From: Kribbella sp. NBC_00382
GTDB taxonomy: Bacteria; Actinomycetota; Actinomycetes; Propionibacteriales; Kribbellaceae
DNA: 64,000 bases
Direction of reading: 5' to 3'
NCBI RefSeq assembly: GCF_036067295.1
Contig: NZ_CP107954.1
Span: 2,728,001-2,792,000, forward strand
Position numbers and translations under genes: made by a program. Below, piece after piece: positions 53,101-58,801 of the stretch. How positions within the stretch are numbered: position 1 is the stretch's first letter; every line of letters begins with the position of its first letter. Under the pieces are notes generated by a model. It worked only from the letters and a program-made list of their open reading frames with translations. It was not told where the DNA came from and searched no databases.

Positions 53101-55321
53101 GCCGGAAGGCAACGTGTCGCACGTCGCGAACGACGGGCGGTACCAGCTCTACCGCTGGGAGACGACCGGCGCGAACAACCCGGGCCACGGCGTCCGGTAC
53201 GTCGCGGGCGACGAGTCCTTCGTCGACGTCGGGCTCGACGGCCGGTTCGTCCGGTTCGAGGGCAAGCTGCACGACGGATCGAAGCTCAAGGTCGGCGACC
53301 AGGTCGAGGGGCTGACCGACGCGCACCCGAACCCGAACGGCGGCGCGGTCACGGCCTGGGAGAACGACGGCACCAAGGGCTGGCGGATCTTCGACAACAC
53401 CAACAACAGCTGGCAGGACTTCAAGCCGTCGATGGGCCCGCACCAGCCGGGTCAGGGACCGGACTGGATCCTGGTGCGGCAGAGCCGTCCCGGTGGCGAG
53501 GTCCGCGAGTTCCCGGAGGCGGGCAACAACCACATCTGGGTGCAGCGCGACGCGCACGGCAACCTGGTCGGATCGTCGCACCAGATTCCGCCGTACGGCC
53601 ACAACCCGCCGACCCGCTACATCGAGGCGACCGGACCGGCCGACGGGCCGCGCTGGACCTGGAAGGAACTGGACCTGAACGGCCGGGAGACCGGAGTGGG
53701 CGGCGAACGCTTCCACTTCAAGGGCTCCCGCGACGAGTCGATCAGCTGGGACAACTCGTTCCGCGACTTCGATGCCCGCGGCAACCTGGTCCGCGACCGG
53801 CACATGCTGGACGAGGGCCGGTACGTCGAGTCCTGGAAGTCGGGCAACAACAACTGGCACAGCGCCGAGTTCGACAAGCTCGGTCAGCGGGTCGATGGCG
53901 CGATGACGTTCGACCGGCGCTGGGGCACCGGCGACGGCCGCTGGTCGAACCAGTGGAACGCGCAGTCGACGCATTTCCGAGACGTCACCCCGAACGGCGC
54001 CGCGCGCCCGCAGGAGGTCCGGTTCGAGACGCCGCAACACATCGGCGACGGCCGCCCGGTCCGGGTCCGCGAGTACCACGTGGACGCGAACGGCCAGTCC
54101 GACCTGGCGCAGTGGAAGGAGTTCGACATCGACAAGATCGTCCGGGAACGGGCGGCGTCGGGGGCGAACTACCTGGAGACCGACAAGCTGCACGGCCAGT
54201 GGAAGATCTGGGGCCAGGACGGCCGGGTGATCGGCGAGCGGTCCGACACCGGCCTGGTCTTCGAGCTGCGCGACAACCGGCTGGTGCTGACCGGCAACGA
54301 GTTCGACTTCCGCGGCTCGATGACCGAGTTCCGCGGCTGGAACGCGCGGATCGGCGACGCCCAGCGGCAGCCGTGGCACCTGCAGTCGAACTGGACCTTC
54401 GACCCGAAGAGCCTGCAGGCGGGCGGCAACCCGCTCCGGATGGAGTCCAACTACGTCTCGTACAGCCGGCTGCTGACCCAGAAGATGCTGCTCACCGCCG
54501 GCACCGAGTTCATGCTCGACTACGCCGCCAGCCTGATCATCATGGCGATCATCGCCGACGCGCAGAACAAGCCGTTCAGCGGCACGGACGCGCTCAAGGC
54601 GCTGATGAACGCGGCGGTCGGCACGACGTTGCGCACGGTGGCCGGTACGGCGCTGACCGAGACCCGTCTCGGCGGTGGGCTGCGGGATCTGAAGCAGACG
54701 ATGGGCAACCTCGACGGCGGCAAGCTGGCGACCAATCGGCCGAACAACAACAGCGCCCAGTGGGGTGTCGAGTGGGCCGGCAACACCAGCGCGACCAAAT
54801 GGCGCGGCGGCACCTTCGACTACGGCTTCGGCATGCTGATGCTGCCGCTCACCGGGTTCGTGAACGGCACGATGAACGCGGCGATCTTCGGTGTCCCCGG
54901 CAAGGACGGCAAGACGCACACCGTGGGTGGCTGGCAGGCGCTGGCCGAAGGCGGCATGTCGGTCGCGACCGGCTACGCGATCGCCAACAGCATCGGCATG
55001 CTGCGCACGATCGGGATGGGCTTCAGCGCCGGGCGGTTCTTCCAGAAGGGCGGCATCGCCGACATGGCGACCGGCTTCGGGCTGAAGTTCTTCGAGAAGG
55101 GGATGGCGTCGCTGCTCGCCCCGGCCCTGCGGGCGTCGATGAACCCCGAGTGGTCGCGGCCGAATCCGCAGCCGCTGATCCTGCCGCCCAGTGTTACCGT
55201 GCCCCAGAACCAGCCACAGCCGCAGGTGACCAGCGGCGGCGTGATCCTGCCTCCGGGCGTCCAGGTGCCGCAGCCGCAGCCACTGCCCCAGCCGTCCGCC
55301 AGCCAGACCGGAACGCCGTGA
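38180..55321 (+). CDS. Giant type VII-linked protein with five tandem ADP-ribosyltransferase domains
   Basis: A single 5,713-residue frame from ATG 38180 (Shine-Dalgarno GAGGGAGG). Order: ESX/WXG-like helical domain (1-135), hydrophobic membrane region (about 160-245), glycine-rich helical part, Pro/Asn/His linker (about 480-880, many HVGTP-like motifs), beta-rich domain (about 890-1020), then five units of 594-628 residues (1024-4062). Each unit holds a helical module, a beta module and an ADP-ribosyltransferase domain with the R, STS and QxE catalytic signature. A sixth helical module follows (from 4063). Then come about 1,380 residues of YD/RHS-like beta repeats, hydrophobic segments (about 5443-5620) and a Pro/Gln tail. 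The family transfers ADP-ribose from NAD+ to proteins; QxE is the C3-like variant. I infer export by the neighbouring EccC. Targets and processing are unknown. Confidence 0.88.
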   Translation: MPRPGDWDAIGLGGDPTPGDPEKIKALADGFQKMGGKAREIITAIEAVMNKNDDSVFVGDTADALRGKVDGRLRGHVESVASAFESSATALREWSAVVVEQQSKADAALNAGRGLAEDDPDRETHKNTAKSAGDYQSEQASSYAGRINGVSDIKMPISDCEVFWEAFKWLAIILIIPALIFGGPIALIALGVNLALFIKTIVDVAKGDASFLDLFLAGLGLIAPTTKALPIFSIVKAIGKGIGAGVKGIAQTFKNVFSKDFLFNGLLAGLKSMPMLANIAIKETGLFVVKNIRNFPINAANFGNNFGKIALNGIKNLGTGFANLPSTLFRGLANVGKGFANGLGTTFKFVQAHFGNLQWTRIFLPVAADEIRAFRLAGMTDFGAFTQALKVGVIGRGLQGKNVFGMPMTSAIGKSIAGIPIETTGGALGGKTNFLHTMMNPPEMIPLNIKGLGEVSGAGFNAGHVSIAIDDIPTGNFAPVRGGDLGVSVHTPTVTTPTGIHIPANAGTNMPVVPSSSIIPSAHVGAPQMPSNVVANLTQPAVGTPVLPIHVATGATPPSVHVNTNLGANGVVANIPSPHVGTPEFGNSLHMNNVNVQSPGLNNIGSLHVPTPNANSAGLSDLAGSAIRNNAPTVSPHFGTSIGEGAAHGFQTNHFKLSIDEVLNAPSPANFNGLHALNPPAVDRINAALDLVHNPGATTQGVTPPSIHTAKPAGTDVNVNVHLNGGADFKPPAPVTIKVDNPGLAGAQNAPTVPSVNVQPINLPSRAADLHIQPATAHNAGQGTTLPSTNLPGNVGVPGHGLDAKAAMPETQLVPLHPQPAPAVHSNPGVNTPGFNGFDNAALHNPGMHNPGGVHDPGYSLAKGADIGNSGHGTNTIASRSEIQLHGLTDRPGAYVKIERTEGGMSSYNLYGGGPDGRMDVLAQGNLRFTDTATGQTTRFDSGGIVIDQGLRLTKTDGVLRPTDQIVVTKGGEFRATSLAGDVMPDLKISKLDNGGVQLIDEKGLTFHYNAQGKLENQPLSAAWDKDLAAKAGVFRQPGDTDAMVNAKMADFGQVQRAQSHFDNALDNVAVHGERLDGPSTGPAVGDQVHIDLRAAENDLANAKASFEGKHGLSVDNLQQQLDKLTIDSLKERPRLLGGVSRSFDLPNGNGMKFELNGTQISFTGPKADAFSSTLNGRTLTITETGGAGQAAHTWTYSLGFGGRANQIGESFPLNGGLFDGQPINLQGAMGQFDKALVTDLRGNHLPVKFTDDGLIVPSPQGPLVYDKAGSFHGLGPSTGHDLPKPAPPSHLTGDDLIRWNAQADISRTHLTVAAGDNDLNLFMKGVAGGSYTSKKGFDGYVNPSALRDGSLVGKVHNFENFAKELAFKGPEDNLTVYRGVSMDPASAQAGKFTERLPISTSNTMKFQDEWAKNGVNTNRVVFEIDVPAGHSKLSMAYPDGYQAVKGDAPEINASQFEVTLSPTTLVRTGPNRTLDNGMTVIPVKAEQIPPSMYESVITAKWPGLSSETAFGDFVKSFELNALKQFPDLENVTSKAVQSTDGLTHTVTVSKPGFEGHDLTITVMRDPKADSVRVTIASDGANKFDQTWSKTDFSNIATDLRGGVLHNNEKFSSFPKPWAWEKATPFRADGLSEAQVLQRMDDWAGVEKAQIELDSIKRDFGPQTGRVDGSSNAPSVGDQAKLEIHLAEQQLAEAKATFTQLHNLDANATADWLAALKQSDLKLNPGLLGASGRPGRGIDLPGADGVQLVRDGRNFKLAGDSADQFQLQTGADGNMLIQKLGDGGDVLHSWTMRPGFRPSVIAETLTLGDGPLAGKFLDLQGTAGKLDGVIDDVRGGMPVKAEGDGIVVAAPGGVFRYDRDGFFQGPGAHPGNDLGTPVPPPHLSGEDATRWTAQADLSRTHLGEAMTNKPVENLMKDVAGGSFTSKKGYGGFVNPTALEDGTLLGKMQNFHTVTQDLLTKGPADNITLYRGVSMDPAAAKANEFTERLPISTSSSVKFQDEWAKNGVNSNRVVFEIDVPPAHNKLSMSYPEGYKPGAGEAKAWNQDQFEVTLAPTTFVRTGPNRTLDNGITVIPVKAEMIPPSAYNDVINQKWGGLDSATAFNDFAKSFELTALRQFPDLESVTSKSVLSGDGMINKITVSKPGFEGHDMHITVTRDVDADSVRVTVDVDGATKFDKNWSGQQFSNLATDLRGGVLHNNEQFTNLPQPAVWKAGDELGGSVHLDVKGKGKALGLEDAWAKDLANKMDVFRRPGDSDAIVTSRMEDFRQVQQAQLNVKHATADLAEHGHRFDGTSTDLPVGIQMRIQLGQAEADLKSVTTSFQAKHGMQVDTLNQQLDDLLQTSLKERPGLRAGAPSQFPVPEGGAMFKLDGSSVSFTGAKADAFEGVLDGRALKIIETNADGAVVRTLDYELNARNWPILKSDELTLNGGDLSGQKLHTGIDTGRPSGGSVIDVHGNEMPVRYYQDNFQIPSSSGAMVYDRGGNFLHVDSGLNSKMGEAIPPAHLTSETDVAHWKAQADLSRTHLTAAAKYDHVSDMMTKIREGAFTSKKGFDGYIDPAVLSKNLTNDVHTFNEVAKDVLFDGPVAETRVYRGVAMDAASADAKVFTERLPLSTSSNWDFQKTWAKDADLSKRVVFQIDVPPGHGKLSMSYPEGYRPGAGEAKAWNQGQFEVTLSPAFLERTGDNFMKDGMTVIPVRAKQIPDGQLDGLISQKWPGMSSESAFRDFTRGLDQANLQKFPGMADVTSTSKTTDGLIHEIVVSKPGAAGHDLTIKVTRDVDADSVRVTATADGKTSFDHTWSQQQFTNIATDLKAGTLHDNDLFVSMSKPAQWNKQPFSPQWDADLAARADVFRKAGDSDALVDAKMEDFSRFQQSELNLKHAVENVELHGARPDGPSTGGISVGDQVRMDLDAAQADLDTAKIGFKRKYEMDPDQLKTDLGGVVKRPRGPGAGRSFEVPGGGVSYQVENGTVQFTGTRAGEFTGSVNGREITVTQLGANGETLSTWTFRQGFGRPNLTGQTIHLADGPLGGEVANLKGLMGQLDGTLGDGGVWPMKVVGDELFVATPGGPVRYGRDGVFHGPAPTSTSHLPAPNLPANLHGDPVRWTNQVDLSRTHLAAAAENKAVENLMKDVMGGSFTSKRGFEGYVNPLALEDGTLVGKVQTFSDVTRDLLLKGGDRDITLYRGVSMDPASAKANEFVDRLPSSTSNNIKFQEEWAKNGVASNRFVFEIDVPAGHGKLSMSYPPGYQAGLDEARAWNQSQWEVTLAPTTLVRTGPNRLENGMTIIPVKAEAIAPSAYSDLINAKWPGMKSGDAFTDFAKSFERDNLRKFTGLEDITTTTVKSGDRLTITGTKPGFEGELKITVLRDAEADSVRVTVAADGTTTFDQTWSKTDFKHLATDLRGNVLHNNDLFAGRMEPTSWKGTPAAKQTMEQVWNADSAARLDVFRRAGDTEADLTVRVDDFTTVQKAQHEYRAALAKYDELTGRADGSSRGPALGDQARIDLQTAQHNLDLAKNAFDAKHGVQFDGLQQQLDDLLSASIADRPRLVGGMRETTTGAGGSVRHNPMGGGPVKTHSLPADVQIRVSGGQAEIVGGVHSSVQMHQTGNVLTVTKAGPDGFTPAHSWEYRVMRNGSLTLTGESVQLTHGNFAGKWLEMGEDGFTGNIYAGTFDDGIGGNWPVKANGDSITIAGPQGALSFDRSTGAFRQLEQGLTANAPAPVVPAHLGDPNAAARWTGSVDLSRTHLAAAATDANVLKLMEDVRDGAFTSHRGYGGYVDLSMTNADALVEKVDDFVRTTTDLAFHGPNARVTLYRGMSLDPLAAQADNFVERLPSSTSNGMEFQHTWAQNGTKANRVVFEIDVPADHAKLASAYPPHFQPGAADAPPVNPNQFEVTLAPTTLVRTGPNRVEDGLTIIPVRAEQLPQGVYDDLIHQEWPGFTSQQAFDDFGRAFSADGLRKFQGMTDVTATSTVSHDGLVNTIKVSKPNSADDLTITITHNAGRDTVTVEGRFNGVRFFGNSWSGSEYLHFATDLKAGVLHNSDVFAGKIDPLSWRQAATQVSQTWTSDMAARANLFRQLGDSDALVLTRMDDFQAVQKTYDDFAAAARYGDENGANSASTSNGLSIGDRAQFDLHAAQEKFVLAKQTFEAQHPGLSADGLLQGLDDLRIASVNERPRGVGAGGYWSKPEANTTGYHVVEGNRTIHYDSGGTLTEVHFSLNGTTDRFVARDADGLHVLGDGAENFAVRGLDDGGFRIYDADGLMQRYGPDGVHLGDGVSVVNGNGLRGDRFVEVDGVAGARLVDLQGAHVPGTTVDLLPDGGFRLNGAQGNSARFGVDGVVIADGLRLTDPQGLHPSLFTEPNGTGGLRVVDVNGAPVPHTTATRLGNGQLMVVDTNLGDIRYFGNGGLLEGTGVRVAHADFPGQVFLYRGTDGSLSFIDDLGARLPHQVDVLPGGGFRLTDPANGIARTFDDAGGAIDRRIPLHQPGVQPGQQLIVVHDVHGNVSIRTGADAPGPGTVELTGNGGYRAVDGGSYHVYDANGAHQARGVVVTVGGENGFLEIGAHNAQRLDDLYQPMPTHQVAFNAGTGEITVTRAGGHDVFDMQGVLVREVTDIDGLGANRLGGTVARDQNGVVTFVDNTGTAMPNRYHATVDAQGNVRVEIRLNGSPRNGEYHVYSRAGNLTEQGFPVLNNGQATPFRYVVDRANNTWTRTGGTRADGVFQHGKMEVTGVGNGQIKLISSSAKEVQVFERRWLPGGELMDSFRKTDTLGFGNFNRRTTWATYDNAGGVSNWGKREFDTSGNSWMDVDHNGRSVHHYQQGLQKYDNPIADEIGPMGKAEKEITGHVLATRGADGNWTWNRFDADGGLIGSGQRTWEKLGDGFTDRVRLPGQTTDDIAQQKWGTWNSTDRANQYQEFKLETGANGLERPGSWEIQGKAGKPVGSGTKLPNDNILSAHRVGEQRPPVWFRDYIQRNPVPEGNVSHVANDGRYQLYRWETTGANNPGHGVRYVAGDESFVDVGLDGRFVRFEGKLHDGSKLKVGDQVEGLTDAHPNPNGGAVTAWENDGTKGWRIFDNTNNSWQDFKPSMGPHQPGQGPDWILVRQSRPGGEVREFPEAGNNHIWVQRDAHGNLVGSSHQIPPYGHNPPTRYIEATGPADGPRWTWKELDLNGRETGVGGERFHFKGSRDESISWDNSFRDFDARGNLVRDRHMLDEGRYVESWKSGNNNWHSAEFDKLGQRVDGAMTFDRRWGTGDGRWSNQWNAQSTHFRDVTPNGAARPQEVRFETPQHIGDGRPVRVREYHVDANGQSDLAQWKEFDIDKIVRERAASGANYLETDKLHGQWKIWGQDGRVIGERSDTGLVFELRDNRLVLTGNEFDFRGSMTEFRGWNARIGDAQRQPWHLQSNWTFDPKSLQAGGNPLRMESNYVSYSRLLTQKMLLTAGTEFMLDYAASLIIMAIIADAQNKPFSGTDALKALMNAAVGTTLRTVAGTALTETRLGGGLRDLKQTMGNLDGGKLATNRPNNNSAQWGVEWAGNTSATKWRGGTFDYGFGMLMLPLTGFVNGTMNAAIFGVPGKDGKTHTVGGWQALAEGGMSVATGYAIANSIGMLRTIGMGFSAGRFFQKGGIADMATGFGLKFFEKGMASLLAPALRASMNPEWSRPNPQPLILPPSVTVPQNQPQPQVTSGGVILPPGVQVPQPQPLPQPSASQTGTP
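41249..50708 (+). repeat. Array of five about 1.8-kb coding repeats (helix-beta-ART) plus a sixth half unit
   Basis: Unit boundaries set at a recurring Trp that opens each helical module: 41249-43030, 43031-44890, 44891-46696, 46697-48481, 48482-50365, then a helical remnant 50366-50708. Four of the six helical modules carry a VFRxxGDxD/E string; module 2 lacks it and module 6 has LFRQLGDSD. Catalytic residues per unit: R1379, STS1400-1402, Q1456/E1458; R1970, STS1991-1993, Q2047/E2049; R2592, STS2613-2615, Q2669/E2671; R3184, STS3205-3207, Q3261/E3263; R3813, STS3834-3836, Q3890/E3892. All five are intact. The central residue of QxE is Phe in four units and Trp in unit 4. Confidence 0.85.
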
Positions 55322-55346
55322 TCGGGCGCGAATCGATGGAGAGCCG

Positions 55347-57884
55347 TTGACGACGAGGTATGTCGCCCCGAAGGGTGGCCGTGGGACGTTCCGCCGGATC
55401 TCTGACGCGGTCAAGGCCGCCAGCCCCGGTGACGCCGTCGTGGTCGCGCCCGGCAGCTACACCGAGCACTTGGTCCTCGACCGCTCGGTGGTGATCCTCG
55501 CCGAGCAAGGGCAGGGCACCGTCGACGTGGTCGGCGTCGCGGGCAGTGGTCAGCCGGCGATCGTGGTCGAAGGGCTCGAGTGCGCGCTGCGCGGCCTGTA
55601 CGTCCGGGCAGCCGACGACAGCGAGACACCGACCATCGGGGTCGCCGGCGGGGCCGGGCTGCTGATCGAGGACTGTGTCGTCACCGGCAGCCGGATCCAT
55701 GCCCGAGGCAACGAAGCGGGCCAGGGCTCGGACCTCACCGGGTACGGCGTGACCTCAGTGCTCGTCCGCCGGTCCAAGCTCGGCAGCGGCCGGCTGGCCG
55801 CGATGCACCTGTCCGGCCGGGTCCGCGCGCAGGTCGAGGACTCCACGATCGAGAAGATCGACGGCATCGGCATCGTCTTGTCCGGCGGCGCCTACCTGGA
55901 GGCGAACCGGCTCCGGATGAGCGACACCGTGGGCTACGGCTTCCGGTTGCGCGGCGACAGCCGGGTCAAGCTCACCGACTCTGTACTACGCCAGACGGGC
56001 ATGGCCGGCCTCTTGCTCGAGGACGCCTCGACCGCCCAGTTGACGGAGCTGTCGATCGACAAGGCCGGGGCGGCTGCGATCCACGCGGCCGGGTCGGCTC
56101 GGGTCGAGTTGGTGGACTGCCGGTTGCGGGACACGCAGGCGAGCGGGCTAGTCATCCAGGATCAGGCCCACGTGACGGCCAGGGGTTGTGCCGTGTCCGA
56201 CTCGGGGGCCAATGGGCTGCTGATTTCCGATGGGGCTCAGGCGACGATGACTGACTGCCGGGTCGACAGGTCGAAGTACAGCGCGTTCCATCTGACCGGC
56301 GCGGCTTCCGTGAAGCTCGTCGACAGTTTGATCCGCGGTGGCGCTGAGCACGGGGTCCATGCGACCGGTACGTCGAAGGTCGAGCTGGACGCGTGTGGCA
56401 TCGCCGACATCGGGCTGACCGCGTTGTCGGTGGTCGACGAGGCGACGGTGAGGGCCGAGGACTGCCGGATCACCGGCGGGACGATCGGCGTGCATCTGGA
56501 GTCGACGGCGGCGACCAGCCTCGAGACGTGTTCGGTGGCCGGGACGACGGGGACCGGGATCGAGTTGTCGGGATCTGGGTATGTCCAGCTGGACGCAGTA
56601 CGGGTGAGTCGGACGAAGGCGGCCGGAATCGTCATCGGGACCGGCGCGACGGCGGAGATCACCGGCAGCACGATCGAGAAGTGCGACGGGTCGGGGCTGG
56701 TGGTGTGGTCCGGGGTCACGCCGACCGTGACCGGGTTGCGGGTCGTCGGGGTGGCCAAGAACGGGATCTACATCGCCGAGAAGGCCGCCGGGTCGTACAC
56801 GGATTGCGATGTGGTCGATACGAAGTACCCGGCTCTCCATCTCAGCAACGGCTCCACGCCGGTACTACGGCACGTCCGGATCCGTGATTGCGACGGGGCG
56901 ATCGGGCAGGACGACGGCGCGAAGCCGGTCTTCGAGGACTGCACGGTCGACGGCGTACCGATGACCCCGGCTCCTGCTGCGGCGTCGGCTGGTACAGGTG
57001 CGACTCCGCCGGTGCCGGTCGGGCCGGTGGGCACGCTGGACGAGAGCATGCCGCCCGAGGACGAGAAGCTCGAGGACGTACTGGCTGAGCTCGAGGAGCA
57101 GATCGGGCTCGGGCGGGTCAAGCGGGACGTCCAGTCGATGGTGAACCTCATGCAGGCGGTCCGGATGCGGCAGGAGGCCGGGCTGCCGGCGCCGCCACTG
57201 AGCCGGCACCTGGTGTTCGCCGGGAACCCGGGAACGGGCAAGACGACGGTCGCGCGGCTCTACGGACGGGTGCTGAAGGCGCTCGGCCTGCTGCGCAAGG
57301 GGCATCTGGTCGAAGTGGACCGGACGGCGTTGGTCGGTGAGTACGTCGGTCATACCGGTCCGAAGACGCAGGCCGCGGTCAACCAGGCGCTCGGTGGGGT
57401 GCTGTTCATCGACGAGGCGTACTCGCTGGCGCCGATCGGGATCGGCAACGACTTCGGCGCCGAGGCGATCGCGACGCTGGTCAAGATGATGGAGGACCAT
57501 CGCGAGGACCTGGTCGTGATCGTGGCCGGGTACGTGAACGACATGGGCCGCTTCATCGGGTCGAACCCGGGGTTGTCGTCGCGATTCACCCGGACGCTGC
57601 TGTTCGACGACTACACGCCGGCCGAACTGGTCGACATCTTCGAGTACCACGCGCGAGAGCATCAGTACGAGCTGTCCGTCGATGCCCGGCAGGCGTTGTC
57701 GGAGATGTTCCAGGTACTACCGCGCGGCGAAGGCTTTGGCAACGGCCGCTCGGCACGGCAGATTTTCCAGCAAATGACCGAACGCCAGGCCTACCGCCTG
57801 GCCACGCTCACCGCCCCGACACCGGACCAGCTGGTATCGCTGGAGGCCGCCGACCTGCCGATCGACTACACGGCGAACTCCTGA
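55347..57884 (+). CDS. EccA-like AAA ATPase (CbxX/CfxQ type) fused to a parallel beta-helix
   Basis: An 845-residue protein from TTG 55347, preceded by GGAG six bases away and 26 bp after the giant gene. Residues 1 to about 540 form a right-handed parallel beta-helix: regular coils of about 22 residues such as GGAGLLIEDCVVTGS and SARVELVDCRLRDTQ, after a pectate-lyase-like cap (TFRRISDAVKAASPGDAVVVAPG). After a Pro/Ala linker, residues about 590-845 are a CbxX/CfxQ AAA domain with Walker A GNPGTGKTT (626-634), Walker B LFIDEAY (D689/E690) and a sensor-arginine region SSRFTRTL. EccA of mycobacterial ESX systems has the same ATPase after a TPR domain. I infer a cytosolic chaperone or remodelling factor for the giant substrate. 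Confidence 0.93.
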   Translation: MTTRYVAPKGGRGTFRRISDAVKAASPGDAVVVAPGSYTEHLVLDRSVVILAEQGQGTVDVVGVAGSGQPAIVVEGLECALRGLYVRAADDSETPTIGVAGGAGLLIEDCVVTGSRIHARGNEAGQGSDLTGYGVTSVLVRRSKLGSGRLAAMHLSGRVRAQVEDSTIEKIDGIGIVLSGGAYLEANRLRMSDTVGYGFRLRGDSRVKLTDSVLRQTGMAGLLLEDASTAQLTELSIDKAGAAAIHAAGSARVELVDCRLRDTQASGLVIQDQAHVTARGCAVSDSGANGLLISDGAQATMTDCRVDRSKYSAFHLTGAASVKLVDSLIRGGAEHGVHATGTSKVELDACGIADIGLTALSVVDEATVRAEDCRITGGTIGVHLESTAATSLETCSVAGTTGTGIELSGSGYVQLDAVRVSRTKAAGIVIGTGATAEITGSTIEKCDGSGLVVWSGVTPTVTGLRVVGVAKNGIYIAEKAAGSYTDCDVVDTKYPALHLSNGSTPVLRHVRIRDCDGAIGQDDGAKPVFEDCTVDGVPMTPAPAAASAGTGATPPVPVGPVGTLDESMPPEDEKLEDVLAELEEQIGLGRVKRDVQSMVNLMQAVRMRQEAGLPAPPLSRHLVFAGNPGTGKTTVARLYGRVLKALGLLRKGHLVEVDRTALVGEYVGHTGPKTQAAVNQALGGVLFIDEAYSLAPIGIGNDFGAEAIATLVKMMEDHREDLVVIVAGYVNDMGRFIGSNPGLSSRFTRTLLFDDYTPAELVDIFEYHAREHQYELSVDARQALSEMFQVLPRGEGFGNGRSARQIFQQMTERQAYRLATLTAPTPDQLVSLEAADLPIDYTANS

Positions 57885-57959
57885 GAGAAGTACTTGCGCG
57901 CGGAGGGTGGTTCGGGACGACACTGGAGCCACCGGAACCGGAGGGGGAGGTTGCGACTC

Positions 57960-58784
57960 ATGTCTGCAGCACGGAGATCGGCGGCTCTGGTCGCCCTTGT
58001 GACAGCATTCGTCCTGCTGCTCACCAGCAGCCCGGCATCGGCTGCCGAGAGTGAGCACCGACCTGGTGAACGCTTCTACCTCTCGCTGGGTGACTCGCTG
58101 GCCTTCGGCTTCCAGCGGTTCAAGGTCGGGCAGCCGGCTGAGGCATTCAACACCGGGTACGCCGATCTGCTGGCTGCCCGTCTCCGGCACGGGCAGCGGC
58201 GGCCGACCCTGGTGAACTACGGTTGCCCGGGCGAATCGACCACCACCTTCGCGACCGGGCAGTGCCCGTGGGCCGGGGCAGGTCTCCCGCTCCACGATGT
58301 GTTCACCGGGTCGCAGCAGGCGGCCGCACTGCGCTTCCTCCGGGACCATCGGGGCAAGGTCGATCTGGTCACGCTGTCCCTGTGGGGGAACGACGCCAAC
58401 GAGTTCATTGCCTCCTGCAACGGAAACGTGCAGTGCATCCTGGACGGCGCGCCGGCAGCGATCGCAGGTATCGCGGCGAACCTGTCCGGCATCCTGCAGC
58501 AGCTTCACCGGGCCGCGCCGGATGCGCGAATCGTGGTGCTCGGCGCCTTCGACGGCAACGTCGGCGCGTTCCCGCTCACCCACCCGATCATCCGGCAGCT
58601 CAACGTCGCGATGGCGGCCGCCGCGGCCGAACATCGAGCCCGGTTCGCGGACCCGATGCCGATCTTCAACCCCGAGGGCGATACCGGTGCCGCGCTCTGC
58701 ACCCTGACCCTGCTCTGCCGCGACGGCGACCTGCACCCGTCGGACGCGGGCTATCGAGCCCTGGCCGACTTGCTGGGCACGTAA
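57960..58784 (+). CDS. Secreted SGNH/GDSL hydrolase
   Basis: A 274-residue exported esterase/lipase-type protein starting at ATG 57960 with GGGGGAGG upstream. The signal peptide is clear (RRSAALVALVTAFVLLLTSS, cut after ASA near residue 28). The four SGNH blocks are visible: FYLSLGDSLAFG (Ser), the Gly in NYGCPGEST, LWGNDANEF (Asn) and DLHPSDAGY (Asp and His of the catalytic pair). It probably hydrolyses acyl esters outside the cell. The gap to the AAA gene (75 bp) allows either a separate promoter or read-through from the type VII locus. Confidence 0.92.
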   Translation: MSAARRSAALVALVTAFVLLLTSSPASAAESEHRPGERFYLSLGDSLAFGFQRFKVGQPAEAFNTGYADLLAARLRHGQRRPTLVNYGCPGESTTTFATGQCPWAGAGLPLHDVFTGSQQAAALRFLRDHRGKVDLVTLSLWGNDANEFIASCNGNVQCILDGAPAAIAGIAANLSGILQQLHRAAPDARIVVLGAFDGNVGAFPLTHPIIRQLNVAMAAAAAEHRARFADPMPIFNPEGDTGAALCTLTLLCRDGDLHPSDAGYRALADLLGT

Positions 58785-58801
58785 AGGCCCTCCCTTTTTC
58801 T

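Noticed and set aside
49862-55414. A second antisense frame of about 1,850 codons over the end of the giant gene
   Set aside because: Same cause. Composition is Arg/Val/Asp-rich with no recognisable fold, and it overlaps the next gene as well.
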